This document shows positions 1 through 5,915 of a stretch of 11,727 nucleotides of DNA, piece by piece. A program made the position numbers and the translations under genes. A model generated the notes under the pieces. It saw only the letters and a program-made list of their open reading frames with translations. It had not been told where the DNA came from and did no database searches. The DNA lies in NCBI GenBank assembly GCA_903890595.1, contig CAITBU010000477.1, forward strand, positions 1 through 11,727. The letters are read 5' to 3'. Positions within the stretch are counted from its first letter, which is position 1. Each line of letters begins with the position of its first letter. This stretch comes from an uncultured Holophagaceae bacterium. GTDB taxonomy: Bacteria; Acidobacteriota; Holophagae; Holophagales; Holophagaceae.

Positions 1-698
1 CCCACTTTGGCATTGGCCCAGCGCTGCTTGGATTCATCCGTCTGTTCATGGTCCTGGGGATCAATGAGACCCTCTGTTAGGATCAGCATGGTCCGCCCAT
101 AGGCAACCTCGAGCAGCACCTCGGCATGCCAGTAGGCCGACGTGGGCCTGGTGTCGCAGTGAGGGGAGGCCCAGGTCTGGTCCACGGTCTCCTTGGTCAT
201 GACCAGACTGGAGATCCAGCCAAGCAGATCGTGCCACCCATAGGTGTTGCAGAGATCCTCTGTGTTGCCAACGATGATGCGCTGGTCCCCCGGGATGGAA
301 CGCCGAGTTGCACAGCAGTGCACGACGGCAGGGCGATCTTCGCCGCAGGCCCGGATGGCCGCTGCGAGTTTGTCATAGGCGCTGAGGTCCGTGACGGCAT
401 CGTCATCGCCTTGCAGCCAGAGATAGTCGTATTCGAGGTCCGAACCCGACAACGCGCGCTTTAGGATATCTGGCCACGAGGATGCGATGTGCTCGTCCCA
501 GCGTCGATAGTGGATCCAGGGGGACCCCGCCTGCCAGCGGCCGACCACCTCGCCGGTGTGATCAGAGGAGCAGTTGTCAGAAATGAACAACTCTACGTCG
601 CAACCATGGGTGATGGAGCGTGCTGCAGCGACGGCTCGGATGGCAACATCCAGGTGCTCCGCACGATTCCAGGTGGGGATGGCGACCAGCAGTTTCAT
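1..698 (-). CDS. Family 2 glycosyltransferase (GT-A), 3' end cut by window edge
   Basis: An open frame runs on the minus strand from an ATG at 698 to the left edge without a stop, giving 232 visible residues; the C-terminus is missing. The start follows a purine-rich AAGGTAAGG ribosome site. Residues 3-16 (LLVAIPTWNRAEHL) are the typical N-terminal strand and loop of GT-A family 2 enzymes. DNCSSD at 41-46 fits the nucleotide-binding turn, and LQGDDDAV at 95-102 holds the DXD-type metal and nucleotide-sugar site (Asp98-100). Such enzymes transfer a sugar from an NDP-sugar, usually in the cytoplasm. Acceptor and sugar cannot be read from the sequence. A sigma-28-like promoter lies directly upstream (737-763) and the flagellin operon is about 1.6 kb away, so I infer a role in flagellar glycosylation. 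A surface polysaccharide role is the main alternative. The family call is firm; the role is not. Confidence 0.85.
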   Translation of the reverse strand, partial: MKLLVAIPTWNRAEHLDVAIRAVAAARSITHGCDVELFISDNCSSDHTGEVVGRWQAGSPWIHYRRWDEHIASSWPDILKRALSGSDLEYDYLWLQGDDDAVTDLSAYDKLAAAIRACGEDRPAVVHCCATRRSIPGDQRIIVGNTEDLCNTYGWHDLLGWISSLVMTKETVDQTWASPHCDTRPTSAYWHAEVLLEVAYGRTMLILTEGLIDPQDHEQTDESKQRWANAKV

Positions 699-736
699 GG
701 GACCTTACCTTTTCTGGGGCTTGCTCAGATGGTTGC

Positions 737-763
737 TTATCGGACCCTGTCTGGCGTTGTTAA
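737..763 (-). promoter_or_regulatory. Sigma-28 (FliA)-like promoter for the GT2 gene
   Basis: Read on the minus strand, TTAA (763-760), a 15-base spacer and TCCGATAA (744-737) match the flagellar sigma-28 consensus TAAA-N15-GCCGATAA at 3 of 4 and 7 of 8 positions with exact spacing. Transcription would start near 729, leaving a leader of about 30 bases with the ribosome site of the GT2 gene. The match is seen; use by sigma-28 is inferred. Confidence 0.5.
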
Positions 764-827
764 ATCCGTGCAGCCACTGGGGCCTGAATGCCAGAATAGG
801 GAGCCTGAGTCCTGCCCCAAGCCGCAG

Positions 828-851
828 GCCAGCCTCGGGTTGAGGGCTGGC
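828..851 (-). terminator. Intergenic hairpin downstream of the 879-2090 gene (weak terminator candidate)
   Basis: GCCAGCC (828-834) and GGCTGGC (845-851) form a perfect 7-bp stem, which two further pairs can extend around a bulged base. It lies about 30 bases past the TAA stop of the TPR-GT gene on the minus strand. No T-run follows on either strand, so it is not a textbook intrinsic terminator. It may be an mRNA 3'-end stabiliser or chance. Confidence 0.3.
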
Positions 852-878
852 AGAAGCGCCCTCCGATTACGGTGCGCG

Positions 879-2090
879 TTATTCGGCCTGGCCTGCGGCG
901 GGAAGTGCTGGGGGCTCGCCCGACAGGTCTGCAATGATCCGGTGGAGGGTGCCGGGCCAGTCGCCCGGTGTCGCCTGGCGGTACAGGCGCAGGGTGGGAT
1001 ACCAGGGCGTGTCCTCCCGTTCAAGCAACCAGCGCCAGTCGGGAAAATAGGGCAGGAGGAGCAGGGTGGGTAGGCCCAACGCCCCCGCCAGATGTGCTAG
1101 GGCCGTATCCACGGTGATGAGTAGGTCCATGCCACTGAGAGCATAGGCGGTACTCGACAGATTCCGCAGCATGGGGTCCAGGGAGGTGAGGCCGGGCAAA
1201 TTTGGAAGCTCGGCTGTATCAATCTGGAAGCTGTACCAGGCCACGCCGGGCAGTACACCCAGGGCGTCGAAGTCAGAGGCGGGAATGGACCTCTGGGCAT
1301 CGCCCTTGTGAGTGCGGCTCCCGGCCCATACCAGGCCGATGCGGGTCTGCCCTTCAGATGCAGCCAGGGTTCTTGCGATCCACTCGCGGTTGGGGACGGC
1401 CTCGGGAACATCCAGGTAGGGAATGTCAGCTGGGATGGTATCGAGGGCGGTCCTGAAGATGGAGGGTAAGGAAAGCAACGGAAGGTGGAAGTCGAAGGGC
1501 GGCAGAGGCATCCCGTGGGCAATCACTTCGTCCACGCCAGGGCAGGTGGCTACCAGGCCTGCCAGTGGGACCTGGGCCGCCAACAGCACCTTGCCCCCCA
1601 GGGCCTTGGCCTGGCGCGCATACCGGACGAACATCAGCGTGTCACCCAGCCCCTGCTCGAAGTGGAGCAGGAGGGTCTGGCCCACAAACGATTGACCCTG
1701 CCAGCGGGGCTGCGGGAAATCCCTTACGGGAACAACCAGGCCAGGCAACAGCCACCGGGCTTCGTACTGATCCCAGCCCTCAGGCATGTTGCCCAGGCGA
1801 AGGCTCACGAGGCTACGGTTCCAGGCCACAGTCGCAGGCGGAATCTGGAGGCAGGCTTGTTGCTCCACGGCGTGGCGCATTCCGGCCCAGTCGCCAGCCA
1901 GGACAAAGGCATGATTGAGCAGCAGGTGCGCCGTTCGGTTATCTGGATGGCTGGCGAGGAACGACTCCAGGAGGCCCCGCGCCTGCTCCGGGTGTCCTTG
2001 CGCAATCCATGCGGCGGCCCGCGCCAGCAAGGCCTCCTCCAAGGCGGAAGGGGCCTCCTTGTTCCTCTGGTTGCCGGCCTTGGGTCTCAT
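879..2090 (-). CDS. TPR / GT9-like (GT-B) glycosyltransferase, short TPR form, putative flagellin glycosyltransferase
   Basis: 403 aa. Residues about 14-85 are alanine- and leucine-rich helical pairs that read as roughly two TPR units. The family motif MPEGWDQYEARW follows near residue 101, then the GT part: W-x-GQSFVGQTLLL, EQGLGDTLMFVRYA, PPFDFHLPLLSLPSIFRT, RIGLVWAG, and near the C-terminus ITVDTALAHLAGALGLPT and PDWRWLLERED. The GD loop and the DTxxAHLAGAL segment resemble the heptosyltransferase-like GT9 fold that binds nucleotide sugar. The TPR-plus-GT-B order is that of Caulobacter FlmG, which binds and glycosylates flagellin; the flagellin gene is divergent and about 210 bases away. 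The ATG at 2090 is the only convincing start, with AGGA nine bases upstream. Compared with its three paralogues here (482-595 aa) most TPR repeats are missing, yet the GT motifs are intact. The sugar is unknown. Confidence 0.85.
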   Translation of the reverse strand: MRPKAGNQRNKEAPSALEEALLARAAAWIAQGHPEQARGLLESFLASHPDNRTAHLLLNHAFVLAGDWAGMRHAVEQQACLQIPPATVAWNRSLVSLRLGNMPEGWDQYEARWLLPGLVVPVRDFPQPRWQGQSFVGQTLLLHFEQGLGDTLMFVRYARQAKALGGKVLLAAQVPLAGLVATCPGVDEVIAHGMPLPPFDFHLPLLSLPSIFRTALDTIPADIPYLDVPEAVPNREWIARTLAASEGQTRIGLVWAGSRTHKGDAQRSIPASDFDALGVLPGVAWYSFQIDTAELPNLPGLTSLDPMLRNLSSTAYALSGMDLLITVDTALAHLAGALGLPTLLLLPYFPDWRWLLEREDTPWYPTLRLYRQATPGDWPGTLHRIIADLSGEPPALPAAGQAE

Positions 2091-2203
2091 CGCTCTCTAT
2101 CCTGGTGCCCCTGGTGCGATGAAGCAACCCGGCCATGGCTTCTGATTCGAGCCTGAATAAGTATCAAATTCTAAAGCACCTTACGAAGAAATAAAAAAAT
2201 AAG

Positions 2204-2231
2204 TCAAGGTTCTGGCCTTCGAACCCGAAAG
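2204..2231 (+). promoter_or_regulatory. Sigma-28-like promoter candidate for flagellin
   Basis: TCAA at 2204-2207 and CCCGAAAG at 2224-2231 are separated by 16 bases. This resembles TAAA-N15-GCCGATAA, with about 5 of 8 matches in the -10 element and a spacer one base too long. The CCGAAA core recurs in the better candidate at 11226-11233. Transcription would start near 2238 and include both leader hairpins. The whole AT-rich stretch 2157-2215 is also the divergent promoter region of the minus-strand TPR-GT gene. On that strand a TTGACT (2207-2202) overlaps the -35 element, but its matching -10 (TAAGGT) is poor. Confidence 0.35.
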
Positions 2232-2241
2232 GGAAAGGGTT

Positions 2242-2302
2242 GGGGGATTCCCCCGCACAACCTGGCAGCACGGATGCTGCCAAAAACATCACGGAGGATG
2301 TT
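2242..2302 (+). promoter_or_regulatory. Structured flagellin mRNA leader: two hairpins plus CsrA-like GGA sites at the Shine-Dalgarno
   Basis: Hairpin 1 is GGGGG-ATT-CCCCC (2242-2254). Hairpin 2 is TGGCAGCA-CGGA-TGCTGCCA (2263-2282), a perfect 8-bp stem whose loop with its closing A reads ACGGA, the ANGGA core recognised by CsrA proteins. The second ACGGA (2291-2295) runs into AGGATGT (2295-2301), which equals the 3' part of the CsrA consensus and overlaps the ribosome site GGAGG. The pairings and motifs are seen. Control by CsrA is inferred from the known CsrA/FliW control of Bacillus hag. The same bases 2263-2278 also fit a sigma-54 promoter (TGGCAG-N5-ATGCT), but that would put the start only about 14 bases before the ATG. 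Confidence 0.5.
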
Positions 2303-2908
2303 ATGACTACCATTCTGAGCAACGTGCAAGCGTTGGCCGCCAGTCGTCAGCTCGGCGTCAGCAAGATCGGGCTGAACCAGGCCATCACGCGGCTCACTAC
2401 CGGCCGGCGCATCAACACTGCCGCCGACGACTCGGCCGCCCTCGCTGCTGGCAACCTCGCCCAGGCTAATCAGCGTAGCAACGCCGCTCAGGTTGCCGGG
2501 GCGAATGCCAAGTACTTCGCCGCCGTGGCCCTTGACGGCGTGGAAGCCAACAACACGCAGTTGGCCTACCGCATGGCCGAGATGGAAGGCGCTGGCAACA
2601 CTGCTGACGCTGAGTACACGGCTTACACGGGCAACGCCAGCCTGGGCACCACCGCCACGGCAGCGCTTGCTGCCATTAAGTCCCGCCAGGTCTCTAACGC
2701 CGCCACCATGTCCGCAGCCCTGAGCAGTGCTCAGTCGTTCGGCATTTCGGCTGAAACAAACCAGGGTATTGCTGATGCCTGGCTGGGTGCGGACATGGGT
2801 GCCGAGATGGCCAACCTCACCAAGTACCAGATCCTTATGCAGGCCGGTACCAGTGCGCTGAACAACGCGAACCAGTCCGCGCAGTCGGTCCTGAGCCTCT
2901 TCCGGTAG
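2303..2908 (+). CDS. fliC: Flagellin, minimal 201-aa form
   Basis: This is the filament subunit, secreted through the flagellar export channel. The ATG at 2303 was chosen over in-frame upstream codons because GGAGG (2293-2297) sits five bases before it and the protein then begins like other flagellins. Residues 1-95 align without gaps to the N-terminal D0/D1 helices: LTTGRRINTAADD at 31-43 matches LSSGxRINSAxDD. Residues 168-200 (from EMANLTKYQI through QSVLSLF) are the C-terminal D1/D0 helix. Only about 55 residues, rich in Ala, Ser and Thr, join the two, so D2 and D3 are absent and D1 is shortened. Usual flagellins have about 270-500 aa. The Gly of DDAAGLA is Ala here (DDSAALA), and the QRxRELA segment reads YRMAEME (89-95). 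There is no Cys. The Ser/Thr-rich middle offers O-glycosylation sites. It is the first gene of a fliC-flaG-fliD-fliS run. Confidence 0.93.
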   Translation: MTTILSNVQALAASRQLGVSKIGLNQAITRLTTGRRINTAADDSAALAAGNLAQANQRSNAAQVAGANAKYFAAVALDGVEANNTQLAYRMAEMEGAGNTADAEYTAYTGNASLGTTATAALAAIKSRQVSNAATMSAALSSAQSFGISAETNQGIADAWLGADMGAEMANLTKYQILMQAGTSALNNANQSAQSVLSLFR

Positions 2909-2928
2909 GTAAGCGGTTACTAGCTTCT

Positions 2929-2957
2929 GGGGGGGGCGGAATCATTCCGCTCCCTCC
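2929..2957 (+). terminator. Strong hairpin between flagellin and flaG (attenuator or mRNA stabiliser)
   Basis: Bases 2929-2941 pair with 2945-2957 around a TCA loop, giving 13 pairs including two G-T. The core is GCGGAA/TTCCGC and the base a run of G against TCCCTCC. It begins 21 bases after the flagellin stop. Only ACTTGTTTG follows instead of a T-run, so it looks like a partial terminator or a 3' stabiliser that lets flagellin mRNA outnumber the downstream flaG-fliD message. Confidence 0.5.
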
Positions 2958-2987
2958 ACTTGTTTGAACCCGGAGAGGAGGTTAGCT

Positions 2988-3344
2988 ATGGTCACCCAGA
3001 TCAGTCCTGCAGGTGGTGCACAGGTCCCCACGGCGCCCGCTGTGTCCATTTCGGTTGCCACTGCCCAGCCTGCGGCTGTGCGGATCGTGACTGCCCCGGT
3101 GCACCAAGGTGGTAGCGAGACCGCAGCTGTCGCTCAGGTCAACCAGCACCTGCAGAAGTCTCAGACGGACCTGAAGCTCCAAGTGGACTCTGCATCGGGG
3201 CGCACTGTCTTTCAGGTGGTTCAGCAGGGCACAGGGACGGTGGTGCTTCAGGTCCCGTCCGCGGAGGTGCTTGGGATGTCCCGCCGGATCAGAGACATGG
3301 CGGGGGCAGAGGCCTCAGGGGCCCTGGTTGACCAGGAGAGCTAG
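2988..3344 (+). CDS. flaG: FlaG family flagellar protein
   Basis: 118 aa. The ATG at 2988 has an excellent ribosome site (GAGAGGAGG, six bases upstream); an in-frame TTG at 2964 has none and would overlap the end of the intergenic hairpin region. The first 45 residues are an Ala/Pro/Val-rich, probably disordered tail. Residues about 50-105 carry the FlaG domain: a helix VNQHLQKSQTDL, a beta hairpin LQVDSASGRTVFQVVQQGTG, then VVLQVPSAEVLGMSRRIRDM, matching the family pattern of a strand ending in I-P followed by EEVL and a helix. FlaG proteins affect filament length or assembly in several bacteria, but their mechanism is poorly known. It sits between flagellin and fliD, the usual place for flaG, and would be co-transcribed with fliD 33 bases downstream. 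No Cys, as in other exported axial proteins. Confidence 0.87.
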   Translation: MVTQISPAGGAQVPTAPAVSISVATAQPAAVRIVTAPVHQGGSETAAVAQVNQHLQKSQTDLKLQVDSASGRTVFQVVQQGTGTVVLQVPSAEVLGMSRRIRDMAGAEASGALVDQES

Positions 3345-3377
3345 GCTGTTTGGCTTCCGTAAGCATCGAGGTGTGCC

Positions 3378-5117
3378 ATGGCTACTGCATCAACGTCGTC
3401 CCTGACTTCCCTGAACGGCATCAGCACCGGTGTCGACACCACGGCCCTGATCAATGCCATCGTGGCCCAGAAGGGCCTCGGCCTCACCAGGCTTAAGGCC
3501 CAGCGGGCTCTTAATGACACCAAGACCACGGCGCTGAACTCCCTGAAGACAGGGCTCTCTGCCCTTAGCGTCAGCATGCTGGCTCTCCAGGACAGCTTTA
3601 ACAGCCGCACGGTGACCAGCACTGATATCAACAATGCCTATGTCACCGCCACGGGCAAGGGCGCGGCAGCAGGTAACTTCGACCTCACGGTTCACACCGT
3701 TGCCACCAAGGGGCGCATCTCGGCGAGCCTCGACGGGACCGGGCTGCCCCTGAACCTGGCAGTGGCTAGCCCGACCGATTCCGTTAGCTCCAACATCTTT
3801 ACGCCGGGGACGCCGGCCAGCTTCGCCATCCAGGGTACGGACGGCGTGGTTAAGACCATCACGCTGACCGAGGGTGCCAACACCCTGAATGGACTGGCTG
3901 CGGCGATCAACGCTTCAGGTGCGGGAGTCACCGCCCTGGTGGTGAACACAGGGAACGGCGCCAAGCCCTATCAGTTGGTGCTGTCAGCGAAGGAAACCGG
4001 GGCCGGTACGACCAGTGGCGTTGTTTCCATCGTGGACATCACCAACCAATCTGGGGGTGCTGCTGGCGCCTCGGCAAACACTCTGGGAATTCTAGCGGGT
4101 ACCGTTGACAGCCTGACGACGCCAACGACCATCACGGGAGGCCTCACCTCTGCGATCTCGGGGGCGGTGGCCACCAATGCAACCTTTTCCCTGAATGGCA
4201 TCGAACTCACCCGCAGCAGCAACCTGGTCAAGGATGCCGCCGATGGCATGACCTTTACCCTGAAGCAAGGGGGGCAGGTGGGCACAACCACCTTGACGGT
4301 CTCCCCGGACAAGGGTAGCGCCACCACGGCCATGCAGGCTTTCATTAGCAGCTACAACAAGGTTGTGACCGAGTACAAGGGGGCCTCCACTTCCACCAAG
4401 AATGCGGACGGCTCGATCAACCAGGCCCCCCTGGCCAACGACGCGAGCAGCCGGGCCTTCATGGCCAGCCTACAGGCAGCCCTGAAGGGCACCTCTGCTG
4501 GAATGACGGGCAGCAGCACCTACAAGACCCTGGCCAGCATGGGCGTCAGTTCGCTGCCCGATGGCACGCTTAACATGAACATCATCGCCTTCCAGACAGC
4601 CATGAGTGACGACCTCAGTGCTGCCTTGAACCTGTTCAAGTTTTCAGGCACCTCCACAGGCCAAAATGTGATGGTCAAGAGTGGCGGCGCGGCTACGGCC
4701 ACGGGGAGCGTCGACTACGCCATCACGGCCGATGCGGGGGGGATCCTCTGGGGCACCCTGACCCAAAACAGCGTAACCACGAGCCCGATTCAGGTGGTGA
4801 ACGGGAGCCTTCAGGGCACTGGAAATTTCTCCGGCTTGAACCTTATGGTCACTGGAATCGGCAGTGGCACCTTGGCCCTGGCCCGGGGTGCCGGTCAGGC
4901 CGGTTCGGACCTCATCTCTTCTTACACGGGCGTATCCGGGGGCATCAGCACAGCCTTGAAGAACATCACCCTTCAAGACACGAACCTGGACCTCCAGATC
5001 GCAGCGGGTCAAGCGCGCCTGAACACGGAAACAGCCAACCTGAAGAAACAGTTTGCGCGAATGGAGTCTGTAGTCGGCTCCATGCGCTCCGCAGCAAGTG
5101 CGCTCTCCGGTGCCTGA
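3378..5117 (+). CDS. fliD: Flagellar filament cap protein FliD (hook-associated protein 2)
   Basis: 579 aa. FliD forms the cap at the filament tip under which flagellin folds and is added. The ATG at 3378 follows GAGGTG at good spacing. Residues about 10-110 are the FliD N-terminal domain: LNGISTGVDTTALINAIVAQ begins it, then a long coiled helix to about 75. Residues 148-207 fit the flagellin hook IN motif (FAIQG, ITLTEGANTL, LAAAINAS, and VLSAKETG near 201). From about 265 to the end is the FliD C-terminal domain, with LNGIELTRS and DGMTFTLKQGG as its typical entry. The last 50 residues (ITLQDTNLDLQ, then RLNTETANLKKQFARME and SMRSAASAL) form the terminal coiled coil that packs like flagellin D0. 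Length is within the family's usual 450-680. Codon use is like that of its neighbours and there is no Cys. It lies in the usual order before fliS. Confidence 0.95.
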   Translation: MATASTSSLTSLNGISTGVDTTALINAIVAQKGLGLTRLKAQRALNDTKTTALNSLKTGLSALSVSMLALQDSFNSRTVTSTDINNAYVTATGKGAAAGNFDLTVHTVATKGRISASLDGTGLPLNLAVASPTDSVSSNIFTPGTPASFAIQGTDGVVKTITLTEGANTLNGLAAAINASGAGVTALVVNTGNGAKPYQLVLSAKETGAGTTSGVVSIVDITNQSGGAAGASANTLGILAGTVDSLTTPTTITGGLTSAISGAVATNATFSLNGIELTRSSNLVKDAADGMTFTLKQGGQVGTTTLTVSPDKGSATTAMQAFISSYNKVVTEYKGASTSTKNADGSINQAPLANDASSRAFMASLQAALKGTSAGMTGSSTYKTLASMGVSSLPDGTLNMNIIAFQTAMSDDLSAALNLFKFSGTSTGQNVMVKSGGAATATGSVDYAITADAGGILWGTLTQNSVTTSPIQVVNGSLQGTGNFSGLNLMVTGIGSGTLALARGAGQAGSDLISSYTGVSGGISTALKNITLQDTNLDLQIAAGQARLNTETANLKKQFARMESVVGSMRSAASALSGA

Positions 5118-5176
5118 GGTGTTCTGAACTCATGATCGTGGCCTAGCTTGTCGAACAAATTGGAAGAGGCACACCC

Positions 5177-5602
5177 ATGAACGCATATGCCAGAACCGTC
5201 GATGCCTACCTCACGCAGCGTGTGATGGGAGCCAGCCCTGAGTTGCTCGCCGCCCTAGTCATGGAGGCCGGGCAGTTGCACATGGGGAGGGCCATTCTGG
5301 CACTAGAGCGCAATGACGTTTCCGAAGCCACACGATGCTTCATCCGGGTTACGGAAGTCATCAAGGAGGCAAGCTTCCACCTGAATCTCGAAGAGGGTGG
5401 TGAGCTCGCAAGCAACCTCCAGAAGCTCTATAACTGGTGGATGAAGGAGATCATGCTGGCCAGCCGAGACAAGGACACGGCCCGTCTGGCCGCCGTCTCA
5501 CAGGCCATGGGAGAGCTCCGGATGACCTGGGAGCAGTGCCACGAGAAAAAGGCCGCCACGCTCAGGGTCTCCACCTTCCAGTTCGGGGACCAGGTCGGGT
5601 GA
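5177..5602 (+). CDS. fliS: Flagellin-specific export chaperone FliS
   Basis: 141 aa, the normal FliS size. FliS wraps the C-terminal D0 helix of flagellin in the cytoplasm, stops early polymerisation and docks it to the export gate. The ATG at 5177 has GAGG eight bases upstream. Seen features are an N-terminal YARTVDAYLTQRVMGASPELL (4-24), matching the family's Y-x(n)-ASPxxLxxxLY opening, a helix AGQLHMGRAILALERNDVSEA, and the most conserved stretch LNLEEGGELASNLQKLY (69-85) followed by NWWMKEIMLAS. The C-terminal tail after about 125 is basic and probably flexible. It follows fliD by 59 bases and its stop overlaps the next gene. A second, more divergent FliS-like gene is at 11303-11704; the shared segment is GGEL-x-x-NL. 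Confidence 0.93.
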   Translation: MNAYARTVDAYLTQRVMGASPELLAALVMEAGQLHMGRAILALERNDVSEATRCFIRVTEVIKEASFHLNLEEGGELASNLQKLYNWWMKEIMLASRDKDTARLAAVSQAMGELRMTWEQCHEKKAATLRVSTFQFGDQVG

Positions 5603-5898
5603 GTGAACTCAAGGTTCGTGCGGCCCTTGGCCAGATGGAGGCCTGGCTGGCAGACCCGAGCTGGGATCCGGATCCTGAAGTCCTGACGCGCTGGACCATC
5701 GATTTTCAAGGGGCACTGACCCGGGTGGAAAAGGGTCCGAGCTGGCCTGAGTTGGCCGCCCGAGCGCATGCTACGGGCAAGCTGCTGGAGGCTCGGCTTG
5801 CGATCGTGGCCACGGCGCGGGATCAGGTGAGAGCAGAGCTGGAAACCCGCGTGCGCGGCAACCGCGCCCTCAAGGGCTACGGGGCGAACCGCACCTGA
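5599..5898 (+). CDS. Small helical flagellar protein in the FliT position (FliT-like chaperone candidate)
   Basis: 99 aa. I place the start at GTG 5599, which overlaps the fliS stop (GTGA), a sign of translational coupling. A longer in-frame reading back into fliS is only overlap. The protein is almost all helix: about 5-18, 27-46 and a long last helix 51-92, ending RVRGNRALKGYG. Short three- to four-helix proteins directly after fliS are commonly FliT, the export chaperone for FliD, and a basic R-x-A-L-x-x-Y ending is also seen in FliT-like proteins. The sequence itself is too divergent to prove the family, so the assignment rests mainly on position, size and helix content. It ends 17 bases before the convergent TPR-GT gene on the other strand, with no clear terminator between them. 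Confidence 0.65.
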   Translation: MSELKVRAALGQMEAWLADPSWDPDPEVLTRWTIDFQGALTRVEKGPSWPELAARAHATGKLLEARLAIVATARDQVRAELETRVRGNRALKGYGANRT

Positions 5899-5915
5899 GT
5901 CATCAGGATGCAGCT

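Noticed and set aside
126..1073. Plus-strand open frames of 112 and 194 codons (126-464, 489-1073)
   Set aside because: They lie antisense to the GT2 gene and the C-terminal end of the TPR-GT gene, show no family motifs and no ribosome sites, and reflect high-GC frame bias.
1485..2156. Plus-strand 223-codon frame
   Set aside because: Antisense to the TPR-GT gene at 879-2090, low-complexity Arg/Gly/Pro/Gln composition, no recognisable domain.
2298..2306. Two-codon frame ATG-TTA-TGA overlapping the flagellin start, as a leader peptide
   Set aside because: Its ATG touches the Shine-Dalgarno with no spacing, so initiation there is unlikely; the flagellin ATG at 2303 is correctly spaced.
5894..5907. 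CCTGA-GTCA-TCAGG hairpin at the convergent junction, as a bidirectional terminator
   Set aside because: The stem is only 5 bp and no T-run is found on either side, so chance is likely.
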